A stretch of DNA of 64,000 nucleotides from DASUKL01 sp036278755 (GTDB lineage: Bacteria; Chloroflexota; Limnocylindria; Limnocylindrales; CSP1-4): contig DASUKL010000052.1 in NCBI GenBank assembly GCA_036278755.1, positions 1-64,000 of the forward strand, written 5' to 3'. Both the position numbers and the translations under genes were made by a program. Of this stretch, positions 8,141 through 15,587 are shown piece after piece; position 1 is the stretch's first letter; each line of letters starts with the position of its first letter. The notes under the pieces are model-generated. The model was not told the origin of the DNA, did not search any database, and saw nothing but the letters and a program-made list of their open reading frames with translations.

Positions 8141-9520
8141 TCAGCCGAGTCGCCGCTCGACGAACCGGCCGAACCCACGCCGGCCGACGAAGACGCCGTC
8201 GCGGACGACGGGCCAGCCCCGGACGAACACCGAGCGCACGGCGCCCCGGACCGCGAGGCCTTCGTAGGGCGTGTAATCGGAGCTGTGGTGGAGGTCGGCT
8301 TGGCGGAGGGTCCGGCGGGCCTGGGGGTCGAAGAGGACCACATCGGCGTCCTTGCCGGGCTCGACCGCGCCCTTCGTCGGCAGGCCGAAGCGCCGAGCGG
8401 GGGCCGTGGCCAGCAGCTCGACCATCCGGGCCAGCGTGATCCGGCCCGCGGCCACGCCCTGATAGACGAGCGTGAGGAGCGTCTCGATGCCCGGCGCGCC
8501 GTTGGAGAGATCGCGGAAGCCGGCCGGCCAGGCCGCCTTCTCGACCGCCGCCCGATCCGGCACATGGTCCGTGGCCACGAGATCGAGCGTGCCGTCGGCC
8601 AGGCCGGCCCACAGCGCCTCGCGGTCGGCCGCGGATCGGAGCGGGGGCGAGATCACGTAGCGGGCGCACTCGGCGTCCGGCCGCGCGTACTCGGCGTCGG
8701 TGAGGGTCAGGTAGTGCGGGCAGGTCTCGGCCGTGATGGGCGTGCCGGCGGCCTTGGCCCGACGCAACTCCTCGAGGGCGGCTGTGGAGGAGAGGTGGAC
8801 GACGTGCATCGGCGCGCCCGCGGCCCGGGCGAAGGCAGCGGCGCGATGAACGGCGACGGCTTCCGCCTCCGGGGTCCGGGTCGTGGCGTGGGCCCGGGGC
8901 AGCGTGTCGCCGCCGCGATAGGCCTGCTCGACGGCGTCGTCGATGAGGGCCCGATCCTCGCAGTGGACCTCGAGCAGCCCGCCCGCGGCAGCCATCGCCC
9001 GCATGGCCGCCAGGAGCGTCCGATCGTCGACCCCGAAGTCGTAGACCATGAAGGCCTTGGCCGTCGGCACGCCGTCCTCGACGAGGGCCGGCAGCTCAGC
9101 CAGCGGGTCGGGCTGGCGGGAACTGATGACCGCGGACAGCCCGACGTCGACCGCGCTGTCACCCGCCGTGGCGGCCCGGAACTCCGCCAGTCCGTCCAGG
9201 AGTGAGGCCGCCCCCGCCTCCGACACGCCCGTGCCGGGATTGTTGAAGCAGAGGAACGTGGTCGTGCCGCCGAACGCCGCGGCCACGGAGTCCTGGAAGA
9301 AGCGATCCGGCTCGGCCTCGCTGGCCACGCGGGTGTGGGTGTGGACGTCCACGACACCAGGCAGGACGAGCAGCCCGGTCGCATCCACGATCTCGGCCGC
9401 GTCCGCGCCGAGCGCCAGCCCCACGGCGGCGATCCGCCCGTCCGCCACGGCCACGTCAGCCGGCTTCGCCCCGGCCGCCGTGACGACCGTGCCGCCCCGG
9501 ATCAGCAGGTCCCAGGTCAC
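8141..9520 (-). CDS. allB: Allantoinase (dihydropyrimidinase/hydantoinase superfamily)
   Basis: A 459-aa cyclic amidohydrolase with the binuclear-metal motif PGVVDVHTHTR (H60, H62), a carboxylatable Lys in VPTAKAFMVYDF (about residue 150), and further metal ligands in LEVHCED and MHVVHLSS. The family splits into allantoinases, dihydropyrimidinases and hydantoinases that are hard to separate by eye. The adjacent uricase, HIU hydrolase and OHCU decarboxylase make allantoin the likely substrate, ring-opened to allantoate. It follows the DUF3830 gene by 8 nt on the same strand and converges with malate synthase 34 nt away. Confidence 0.82.
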   Translation of the reverse strand: MTWDLLIRGGTVVTAAGAKPADVAVADGRIAAVGLALGADAAEIVDATGLLVLPGVVDVHTHTRVASEAEPDRFFQDSVAAAFGGTTTFLCFNNPGTGVSEAGAASLLDGLAEFRAATAGDSAVDVGLSAVISSRQPDPLAELPALVEDGVPTAKAFMVYDFGVDDRTLLAAMRAMAAAGGLLEVHCEDRALIDDAVEQAYRGGDTLPRAHATTRTPEAEAVAVHRAAAFARAAGAPMHVVHLSSTAALEELRRAKAAGTPITAETCPHYLTLTDAEYARPDAECARYVISPPLRSAADREALWAGLADGTLDLVATDHVPDRAAVEKAAWPAGFRDLSNGAPGIETLLTLVYQGVAAGRITLARMVELLATAPARRFGLPTKGAVEPGKDADVVLFDPQARRTLRQADLHHSSDYTPYEGLAVRGAVRSVFVRGWPVVRDGVFVGRRGFGRFVERRLG

Positions 9521-9528
9521 GGGCTCGC

Positions 9529-9948
9529 TCAGGTCTCGGAGATCTCGATCTCCTGGGCACCTTCCCAGAGGCAGCGCCGGCCCACCTCGCGGAGGCGGTC
9601 GGCCCAGCCCTCGTCAGGGACGAGCGTGGCGAAGTGGTTGGCGGCTAGCTGGCCCACCTTGGAGGAGAACGAGCAGGAGCCGTAGGGGAAGAGGATCTCG
9701 CACTCGGAGATGCCGCCCGGGTAGAGCAGCAGCTGGCCGGGCGCCGGATGGGAGGTGTGATGCTCGAAGTCCACCTCGGGCCGGAGGTCGCCGAAGGGGA
9801 TCCAGGTCGACTCGCCGCTCCAGCGACAGTGGATGAGCTGCTCGTGGAGCGGCAGCAGGCGGCGCATGACCTCCACCGTCCGCGGCGCCTCCGCCTCCCA
9901 GCGGGCGCTAAAGTGAAGGTCGCCCACCCGGATCGACAGCTGGCTCAT
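9529..9948 (-). CDS. DUF3830 family protein
   Basis: A 139-aa protein matching the DUF3830 pattern, which I recall as having a cyclophilin-like barrel fold and no established reaction. Features include FGDLRPEVDFEHHTSHPAPGQLLLYPGGISECEILFPYG and a Gly/Phe-rich C-terminal half. It is a single domain without a signal peptide. It is the first gene before allantoinase, 8 nt apart, so it probably acts on a ureide or hydantoin intermediate or as an accessory to AllB; this is context inference only. The ATG at 9948 is just 14 nt from the divergent GTG at 9963. Confidence 0.75.
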   Translation of the reverse strand: MSQLSIRVGDLHFSARWEAEAPRTVEVMRRLLPLHEQLIHCRWSGESTWIPFGDLRPEVDFEHHTSHPAPGQLLLYPGGISECEILFPYGSCSFSSKVGQLAANHFATLVPDEGWADRLREVGRRCLWEGAQEIEISET

Positions 9949-9962
9949 GCCCGGAGGATAGC

Positions 9963-10460
9963 GTGGCCGATCAGCCCTCGAAGCCCGACCTCTCGCAGCC
10001 GGCGTCGGCACCGCAGCCTCCCGCCGACCCGGGGCCCGAGCACCCAGCCGCCCAAGGCGCCCGAAGCCCCGTCGACCTCCCCCGCCCGACCCACCGCCCG
10101 GCGAACCCGATGCCCGTGCCGCATCCCGTCGAGACCAAGCCCACGATCTCGACCCACGTCCTCGATGCCGGGCGTGGCGCCCCTCAGGCCGGCGTCCTGG
10201 TCCGCCTCTCGCGCCTGGCGGGGGACGGACCGGCCACGGTGCTGGCCGAGCTGACGACAGACGACGAGGGCCGCATCGCATCGCTCGCCCCGGACGGCCT
10301 GACGGTGGGCACCTACCGCTTGGAATTCCACCTCGATGGGCTGGCCTCGGACTTCTTCCGATCCGTGCGGCTGGATCTTCGCGTGGACGACCCGACGCGT
10401 AGCTACCACGTCCCACTCCTCGTGGCGCCCTACGGCCTCTCCACGTACCGCGGGAGCTGA
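9963..10460 (+). CDS. uraH: 5-hydroxyisourate hydrolase (transthyretin-related)
   Basis: This enzyme hydrolyses 5-hydroxyisourate, the uricase product, to OHCU. The transthyretin-like domain starts near residue 60 with ISTHVLDAGRGAPQAGV and ends with the diagnostic C-terminal tetrapeptide YRGS; His of STHVLD and Arg/His of RSYHVPLLVAPYGLSTYRGS form the site. Start choice is uncertain. GTG 9963 has a good GGAGG (9953-9957) and gives 165 aa with a 49-residue Pro/Ala-rich leader, whereas ATG 10110 gives 116 aa, the normal family size, and leaves a 161-bp divergent promoter region. The leader does not resemble an export signal. Confidence 0.88.
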   Translation: MADQPSKPDLSQPASAPQPPADPGPEHPAAQGARSPVDLPRPTHRPANPMPVPHPVETKPTISTHVLDAGRGAPQAGVLVRLSRLAGDGPATVLAELTTDDEGRIASLAPDGLTVGTYRLEFHLDGLASDFFRSVRLDLRVDDPTRSYHVPLLVAPYGLSTYRGS

Positions 10461-10495
10461 GCGTCCTCCTGCAGGGCGCTGAGCACGGGCGGCTG

Positions 10496-11104
10496 ATGGC
10501 CGACGCCGAAGACGGCCACGACGCCGCGGACCTCGACGACCTGTCCGCGGAGGCGTTCGAGGCCGCCGTGGCTCCCCTCTTCGAGGGCGCGCCACACTTC
10601 CTGGCCCGCCTGGCTGCCGCTCGGCCGTTCGGCACGTGGGAGCGCCTCTTCACCGAGGCCCGGCGCATCGCCCGAGCGATGCCCGAGCCCGAGCAGGTCG
10701 AGCTCGTCGACGCCCACCCGCGACTGGGCGCTCCGCCCCAGACGGTCTCCGACTTCTCGCGCCGCGAGCAGGGCTACGACCGACCCGATGACACCCAGGG
10801 TCCTGACCAGACCGCGCGATCGGCGAGCCCCGCCGCGGCCGGCCCGCCCCTGTCGGCCGACGAGCAGCTGGCCCGGCTCAACGAGGCCTACGAGGCCCAC
10901 TACGGCTTCCGCTATTGCACCTTCGTCGATGGCCGTCCGCGGCCCATCCTGGCCGCCGAACTGGCCGACACCCTGGCCGCGGGGCCGGACCGGGCGGCTG
11001 AGCTGGCCCGGGCCATCGAGGCTGTCGTCGACATCGCCGAGGCCCGCCGGGCGGCGACCCACGCTCCGGGCGGCGCTTCCAGGACCCCAGGCGGGACCGT
11101 ATAG
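10496..11104 (+). CDS. uraD: OHCU decarboxylase
   Basis: 2-oxo-4-hydroxy-4-carboxy-5-ureidoimidazoline decarboxylase, 202 aa, which converts the HIU hydrolase product to S-allantoin. The all-helical family signature is present: FEGAPHFLARLAAARPF, the catalytic-His region VDAHPRLG, the linker SDFSRREQ, and LARLNEAYEAHYGFRYCTFVDGR. A roughly 25-residue Gln/Pro/Ala-rich insert separates the two conserved halves (about residues 98-122). It lies between HIU hydrolase and uricase on the same strand. Confidence 0.9.
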   Translation: MADAEDGHDAADLDDLSAEAFEAAVAPLFEGAPHFLARLAAARPFGTWERLFTEARRIARAMPEPEQVELVDAHPRLGAPPQTVSDFSRREQGYDRPDDTQGPDQTARSASPAAAGPPLSADEQLARLNEAYEAHYGFRYCTFVDGRPRPILAAELADTLAAGPDRAAELARAIEAVVDIAEARRAATHAPGGASRTPGGTV

Positions 11105-11105
11105 T
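11100..11105 (+). promoter_or_regulatory. -10-like box before uricase
   Basis: TATAGT at 11100-11105 overlaps the end of the decarboxylase gene and lies 9 nt before the uricase ATG. It would give uricase its own near-leaderless transcript. No clear -35 is visible. Confidence 0.35.
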
Positions 11106-11114
11106 GCGAAGCCC

Positions 11115-12113
11115 ATGACCGGACCGATCGAGCTCGGCGACCATCGCTACGGCAAGGAGCGGATCCGCCTCGTGCGGGTCGTGCGCGGGCCGGACCGCGA
11201 CATCATTCGTGACCTGACCGTGGCCGTCTCCCTGGAAGGCGCCTTCGCGGCCGCGTACAGCGCCGGCGACAACGCCGGCGTGGTCGCCACGGACACCATG
11301 AAGAACACGGTCTACGCCCTGGCCAGCGACCACCTCAGCGGTCCGATCGAGGCCTTCGCCCTCGCCCTGGCCCGCCACTTCGTCGAGGCACCTAGCGTCG
11401 AGCGCGCGACGGTCTCGATCGACGAGGCGAACTGGCGACCGATCGAGGGTCCCGGATCCCGGCCGGCCACTGCCTTCGTGCAGGATCGGAGCTGGGTCCG
11501 CACGGCGCGGATCACGGTCGGCCGCGCCGGTGCCTCGGGGACCTCGCACACAGGGGCATCGGGCGCATCGGGCGCATCGGGCGCCGAAGGGCCGGAGGTC
11601 CTCATCCAGTCGGGGCTGCGCGACCTGACCCTCATGAAGACCGCCGGCTCGTCGTTCGCCGGCTTCCCCCGGGACCGCTTCACGACCCTGGCCGAGACCG
11701 ACGACCGGCTCATGGCCACCCGCCTCGAGGCCGAGTGGACCTACGCCGCAGATGCCCTGACGATGCGGTCAGGGCAGCCAGGGCTCGACTTCGAGGCCGC
11801 CTTCGAGCGGGTCCGGACGACCCTCCTGGCGCGCTTCGCCGACCACCGGAGCCCTTCGGTCCAGGCCACGATCTGGATCCTGGGCCAGGCCGTCCTGGAG
11901 GCCGAGCCGGCCATCGAGGCGATCCACTTCCGGCTGCCCAACCTGCACCACTGGCTGGTCGACCTGACGCCCTTCGGCATGACCAACGACGGCAGCGTCT
12001 TCGTCGCCACGGGCGAGCCCTTCGGGCTCATCGAAGGCACCGTGCGCCGTGGCGACGTGGCGGACGGTCAGGGGTCGGTCAGGCCCCGTCGATCTCGAGG
12101 GCGACCTCGCTGA
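11115..12113 (+). CDS. uox: Urate oxidase (uricase)
   Basis: A 332-aa cofactor-free oxidase converting urate and O2 to 5-hydroxyisourate and H2O2. Visible hallmarks are YGKERIRLVRV at the N-terminus with the catalytic Lys, GVVATDTMKNTVYALA with the substrate-contacting Thr/Asp, SFAGFPRDRFTTL, and the C-terminal LPNLHHWLVDL. Between the two tunnelling-fold halves (about residues 138-158) sits a Gly-Ala-Ser-rich insert that includes three perfect 9-bp repeats. The last residues are Arg-rich and the gene runs 35 bp into the convergent Mec gene. With UraH and UraD it completes urate-to-allantoin conversion. Confidence 0.95.
   Translation: MTGPIELGDHRYGKERIRLVRVVRGPDRDIIRDLTVAVSLEGAFAAAYSAGDNAGVVATDTMKNTVYALASDHLSGPIEAFALALARHFVEAPSVERATVSIDEANWRPIEGPGSRPATAFVQDRSWVRTARITVGRAGASGTSHTGASGASGASGAEGPEVLIQSGLRDLTLMKTAGSSFAGFPRDRFTTLAETDDRLMATRLEAEWTYAADALTMRSGQPGLDFEAAFERVRTTLLARFADHRSPSVQATIWILGQAVLEAEPAIEAIHFRLPNLHHWLVDLTPFGMTNDGSVFVATGEPFGLIEGTVRRGDVADGQGSVRPRRSRGRPR
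11556..11582 (+). repeat. 9-bp tandem repeat inside uricase
   Basis: Three exact copies of GCATCGGGC occur in frame and encode Ala-Ser-Gly repeats in the linker between the two halves of uricase. Confidence 0.9.
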
Positions 12114-12522
12114 CCTCCCCGCCGACGATCGTCCAGGCTCGGACCTCGGGCCCCTCGGGATCGGCCAGGGAGCAGAGCAGGTAGAGCGCGCCCGGGTAGG
12201 TCGGGCTGCCGTCCGGCCACTGGGCCGTGCCGACATCCGTCGGGGAGGGCACGGCCGGGGAGCGGACGTGGGAGTGGAAGATGCCCCACACGACCTCGCC
12301 GGCCTCGTCGAGGGCATCGAGCGTCCGCAGCTGCTCGCCCGCGTCGACGAGGTAGCGATAGGGCGAGTGGGCCGCGTTGGTCAGGCCGTGGAAGCGGACC
12401 GCCTGGCCGCCCTCCGCGGCCCGGGCCGTGCCGGCGATGATGCCGCAGGCCTCGTCCGGCAGGCCCTGTCGGGCCCAGGCCACCAGCTCGTCGCGCAGCG
12501 CTCGTGAGAACAGGGCGCTCAC
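12079..12522 (-). CDS. mec: JAMM/MPN+ metalloprotease of the CysO-processing type (Mec+)
   Basis: A 147-aa zinc isopeptidase-like protein. The JAMM motif is complete: E24 (DEACGII), then H83-S-H85 and S-P-x-x-P-S93-x-x-D96. In Mycobacterium tuberculosis the homologue releases cysteine from the CysO-cysteine adduct made by CysM, and the gene order here (CysO, CysM, Mec) supports the same job. I start it at GTG 12522, which overlaps the CysM stop as GTGA; a longer open frame to 12576 would run inside cysM. Its 3' end overlaps the convergent uricase gene by 35 bp. Confidence 0.85.
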   Translation of the reverse strand: MSALFSRALRDELVAWARQGLPDEACGIIAGTARAAEGGQAVRFHGLTNAAHSPYRYLVDAGEQLRTLDALDEAGEVVWGIFHSHVRSPAVPSPTDVGTAQWPDGSPTYPGALYLLCSLADPEGPEVRAWTIVGGEVSEVALEIDGA

Positions 12523-13499
12523 CACCAGTTGCGCGACTCGAGGGTCCCGCCCAGGGCCTCCAGGGGTTCGGTCCATAGCCGCTCGGAGAGGTACTTCCAG
12601 CCGCCGTCGGCGAGGAGGACGACGATGGTCCCCTGCCCCAGCTCACGGGCGACCCGGCGGGCCGCGACGATGGCCCCGCCGGAGGAGACGCCGGCGAAGA
12701 TGCCCTCCTCCTCGGCCAGGGCCCGCACGGCTCGCACGGCCTCCAGGTTCGAGACGAGGTACTTCCCGTCGAGCACGCTCGGGTCGAAGACCTCGGGCAC
12801 GAACCCCTCGTCCAGGGAGCGCAGGCCCTGGACGTGCTCCCCGGGCTGCGGCTCGGCGGCGTAGATGCCCACCGCCGGGTTGGCCTCGCGCAGGCGGCGA
12901 GCGACGCCCATCAGCGTGCCGCCCGTGCCCAGGCCGGCGACGAAGGCGTCGACCTCGGGGCAGGCGGCCAGGATCTCGGGCCCCGTGGTCTCGTAGTGGG
13001 CCCGCGGGTTGGCCGGGTTGCCGTACTGGTAGGGCATGACGTAGCGCGGGTCCTCAGCGACCAGGCGGCGGGCCAGGGCCACGGCCCCGTTGGAGCCCAG
13101 CTCGCCGGGCGAGTCGATGATCTCGGCCCCGTAGAGCATCAAGAGCTGGCGGCGCTCGTGGGTCACGTTATCGGGCATGACGACCGTCAGCCGGTAGCCC
13201 TCACGCCGCGCGATCATGGCCAGGGCGATGCCGGTGTTGCCGCTGGTCGGCTCGAGGATGACCGAGTCCGGGCCCAGGCGGCCCGAGCCCTCGAGGTCCT
13301 CGACGAGGGCCCGGGCCACGCGATCCTTGACCGAGCCCGTGGGGTTCAGGCCCTCGAGCTTGGCGTAGAGGCGGACCGCTGGCGAGGGCGAGAGGCGGGG
13401 GATCTCGACCAGCGGCGTATGGCCGATGGCCTCGACGATCGAGCCGAAACGGCCCTCCCGGGCGACCGGACCCACCTCGGCCGGGCTCTCCACGACCAC
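12519..13499 (-). CDS. cysM: Cysteine synthase CysM (O-phosphoserine/CysO-thiocarboxylate type)
   Basis: A 326-aa fold-type II PLP enzyme. The PLP Lys is K58 in NPTGSVKDR; SGNTGI binds the substrate carboxylate; GLGTGGTLMG grips the PLP phosphate. The sequence closely follows the mycobacterial CysM pattern, for example YQYGNPANPRAHYETTGPEI and GIFAGVSSGGAI. That enzyme uses O-phosphoserine plus the thiocarboxylated carrier CysO rather than sulfide, and a CysO gene lies 15 nt upstream. The C-terminus (ADGGWKYLSERLW) also matches that subgroup. The stop overlaps the Mec start. Confidence 0.9.
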   Translation of the reverse strand: MVVESPAEVGPVAREGRFGSIVEAIGHTPLVEIPRLSPSPAVRLYAKLEGLNPTGSVKDRVARALVEDLEGSGRLGPDSVILEPTSGNTGIALAMIARREGYRLTVVMPDNVTHERRQLLMLYGAEIIDSPGELGSNGAVALARRLVAEDPRYVMPYQYGNPANPRAHYETTGPEILAACPEVDAFVAGLGTGGTLMGVARRLREANPAVGIYAAEPQPGEHVQGLRSLDEGFVPEVFDPSVLDGKYLVSNLEAVRAVRALAEEEGIFAGVSSGGAIVAARRVARELGQGTIVVLLADGGWKYLSERLWTEPLEALGGTLESRNWW

Positions 13500-13514
13500 G
13501 GGTCCAGCCCTCGG

Positions 13515-13793
13515 CTAGCGCCCGCCGCCGGCCATGGCCGGCAGGATGACGACCGTGTCCCGCTCGTCGACGGGCGTCGCCAGGGCCTGGAGGTAGCGGA
13601 TGTCCTGGTCGTTGAGATAGACGTTGACGAAGCGGTTCAGCTCGCCCTCGGCAGTCAGGATCTGGTCCCGCAGGCCGGGATGGGCGCCGGTCAGGCCGGT
13701 GAGCACCTCGCCCACGGTCGCGCCCGGGAAGTCGAGCTGCTTCTGGTTGCCGGCCGCGGCGCGGAGCACGGGCGGGATGCGGACCGTGCTCAC
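13515..13793 (-). CDS. cysO: Ubiquitin-like sulfur carrier CysO (MoaD/ThiS family)
   Basis: A 92-aa beta-grasp sulfur carrier, expected to be adenylated and thiocarboxylated by the adjacent E1-like enzyme and to donate sulfur to CysM. The core reads MSTVRIPPVLRAAAGN, then ATVGEVLTGL and VNVYLNDQDIRYL, like CysO. The C-terminus ends in Gly-Gly-Gly-Arg, whereas carriers of this type normally end exactly in Gly-Gly; the extra Arg would need removal before activation, or the last residues are a sequence or annotation quirk. The GTG start overlaps the E1 stop by 4 nt. Confidence 0.88.
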   Translation of the reverse strand: MSTVRIPPVLRAAAGNQKQLDFPGATVGEVLTGLTGAHPGLRDQILTAEGELNRFVNVYLNDQDIRYLQALATPVDERDTVVILPAMAGGGR

Positions 13794-14974
13794 GCCAGGG
13801 CTCCCGCGGTCGCCGAAGCCGTCGCGGCCGCCTGGTCGTCGACCGGCAGTCCGCGGGCCGCCCGGACCGCGTCACCGCACACCGGGCAGGCCGGATCGCG
13901 CCGCAGCTTCAACTCCTGGAACGTCTCGTCGAGGGCGTCGTAGAGGAGCAGCCGTCCGACGAGCGGCTCGCCGATGCCCAGCAGCAGCTTCAGGCCCTCG
14001 GTGGCCTGGAGGATGCCCAGGGTCCCGGGCACGACGCCCAGCACGCCGGCCACGGAGCAGCCGGGGGCCAGCTCGGGCGGCGGCGGGGTGGGATAGAGGC
14101 AGCGATAGCACGGGCCCTCGAAGGGCACGAAGGCCGTCAGCTGGCCCTCGAAGCGGAAGACCGAGGCGTGGACGACCGGGATGCCTGCTCGCACCGAGGC
14201 GTCGTTGAGCGTGTAGCGCGTCTCGAACGTGTCGGTCCCGTCGAGGATGAGGTCGTAGCCGGCGATGAGCCGGTCGACGTTCTCCTCGGTCAGCATCTCC
14301 TCGTGGAGCACGACCTGGGTCTCGGGGTTGAGGGCCCGGATCGCCTCGCGGGCCGACTCGGTCTTGCGCTGGCCGACCCGATCGACGGTGTGGACGATCT
14401 GGCGCTGGAGGTTGGAGACGTCGACGACGTCGAAGTCGACGATGCCGATGGTCCCCACGCCCGCCGCAGCGAGGTAGAGCATGCCCGGCGCGCCCAGCCC
14501 CCCGGCCCCGATGAAGAGGACCTTCGAGCCGAGCAACCGAGCCTGGCCCTCCGCCCCCACCTCCGGGATCAGGAGGTGGCGGCTGTAGCGCTGCTTCTGG
14601 GCCTGGCTCAGGGCGACCGGCTTGGTCCACGGTCGACCCTCCGACTTCCAGGCCTGGAAGCCGCCGGCCATCGAGCTGACGTCCGTGTAGCCCATGGCCT
14701 GCAGGGTCTCGGCGGCGAAGGCGGAGCGCACCCCGCCGGCGCAGTAGAGGACAAGCGGCTGGCTGCGGTCGGGGGCCTCGCCCTCGATCCGGCTCTCCAG
14801 GTAGCTCCGCGGTACGAAGCGGGCGGCGGGCACGTGCCCTTCCTCCCACTCGTTGGTCTCGCGCACGTCGATGAAGACGGCACCCTGGTCGGCCAGGGCG
14901 GCCGCCTGGGCGGTCGAGACCTCGCGGATGCGAGCTCGCGCCTCGCGCATCAGCTCGGCATAGGACTTGGTCAT
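13790..14974 (-). CDS. moeZ: Rhodanese-E1-like fusion, sulfur-carrier adenylyl/sulfurtransferase (MoeZ/MoeB-like)
   Basis: A 394-aa two-domain enzyme. Residues about 15-115 are a rhodanese domain with active-site C78 (YCAGGVRS). Residues about 122-380 are a ThiF/MoeB E1-like domain with the ATP loop GAGGLGAP (157-164), zinc cysteines C289/C292 with a later CPVC pair, and a candidate catalytic C306 in GCSVAGVLGVVPG. It should adenylate CysO (and perhaps MoaD) and transfer sulfur from the rhodanese Cys. The domain order is rhodanese first, the reverse of mycobacterial MoeZ, where the rhodanese is C-terminal. It is the first of four tightly coupled genes. Confidence 0.88.
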   Translation of the reverse strand: MTKSYAELMREARARIREVSTAQAAALADQGAVFIDVRETNEWEEGHVPAARFVPRSYLESRIEGEAPDRSQPLVLYCAGGVRSAFAAETLQAMGYTDVSSMAGGFQAWKSEGRPWTKPVALSQAQKQRYSRHLLIPEVGAEGQARLLGSKVLFIGAGGLGAPGMLYLAAAGVGTIGIVDFDVVDVSNLQRQIVHTVDRVGQRKTESAREAIRALNPETQVVLHEEMLTEENVDRLIAGYDLILDGTDTFETRYTLNDASVRAGIPVVHASVFRFEGQLTAFVPFEGPCYRCLYPTPPPPELAPGCSVAGVLGVVPGTLGILQATEGLKLLLGIGEPLVGRLLLYDALDETFQELKLRRDPACPVCGDAVRAARGLPVDDQAAATASATAGALA

Positions 14975-15115
14975 GGGGTGGGCGACTCCGTGGTCTGGGA
15001 TGGGGAGAGACGGCGCCGTCGCGAGGACGGCGGGCGAAGGACGGGGCTCAGGCCGGCCGGCGATCCGGCGCGGGACACCTGCAGCGGCCCGCCGGGACCG
15101 GCGCGGCCATGAGCA

Positions 15116-15520
15116 TCATGCCGCACCGTCCTGGCTGGGGACGGCCCAGGCCACGCGCCCGTCGAGGGCCCGCTGGAGGGTGTCGAGCGAGAGGAGGGCG
15201 CACTTCAGGCGGGCCGGGCTGATCTCGATGCCCAACTCGTCGAGGATGTCCTGGCGCCCGAGCTTGGCCACCTCGGCCAGCGAGCGACCCCGGATGCGAT
15301 CCGTGAGCATGGACGCCGAGGCCTGGCTGATGGCACAGCCGCGGCCCGTGAAGGCGACCTCGTCGATGACCCCGCCATCGTCGATGCCCAGCATCAACGT
15401 GATGCGGTCCCCGCACAGCGGGTTGGCGCCCTCGAACGAGGCGTCCGGGGATTCCAGCGTGCCGAAGTTATGCGGCCGCCGGTAGTGCTCCAGGATCTCG
15501 TCGCGGTACAGCTCGTCCAT
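15116..15520 (-). CDS. sufU: SufU-type Fe-S/zinc sulfurtransferase scaffold
   Basis: A 134-aa IscU-like protein of the Gram-positive SufU type, which accepts sulfur from SufS. The three conserved cysteines are C36 (NPLCGDRI, with D38), C62 (GRGCAISQAS) and C107 (LKCALLSLDTL). The opening MDELYRDEILEHYRRPHN is typical. The start is ATG 15520; the open frame continues upstream but overlaps sufS coding sequence in another frame. The gene follows sufS by 67 nt and is separated from the rhodanese-E1 gene by 141 nt in which I see no clear promoter. Confidence 0.92.
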   Translation of the reverse strand: MDELYRDEILEHYRRPHNFGTLESPDASFEGANPLCGDRITLMLGIDDGGVIDEVAFTGRGCAISQASASMLTDRIRGRSLAEVAKLGRQDILDELGIEISPARLKCALLSLDTLQRALDGRVAWAVPSQDGAA

Positions 15521-15587
15521 CGTCAGCGAGAGTATCGACCTACTTGCGTGATCGCGCAACCACTCGCCTGGGCCATCGCGGGCGTCA

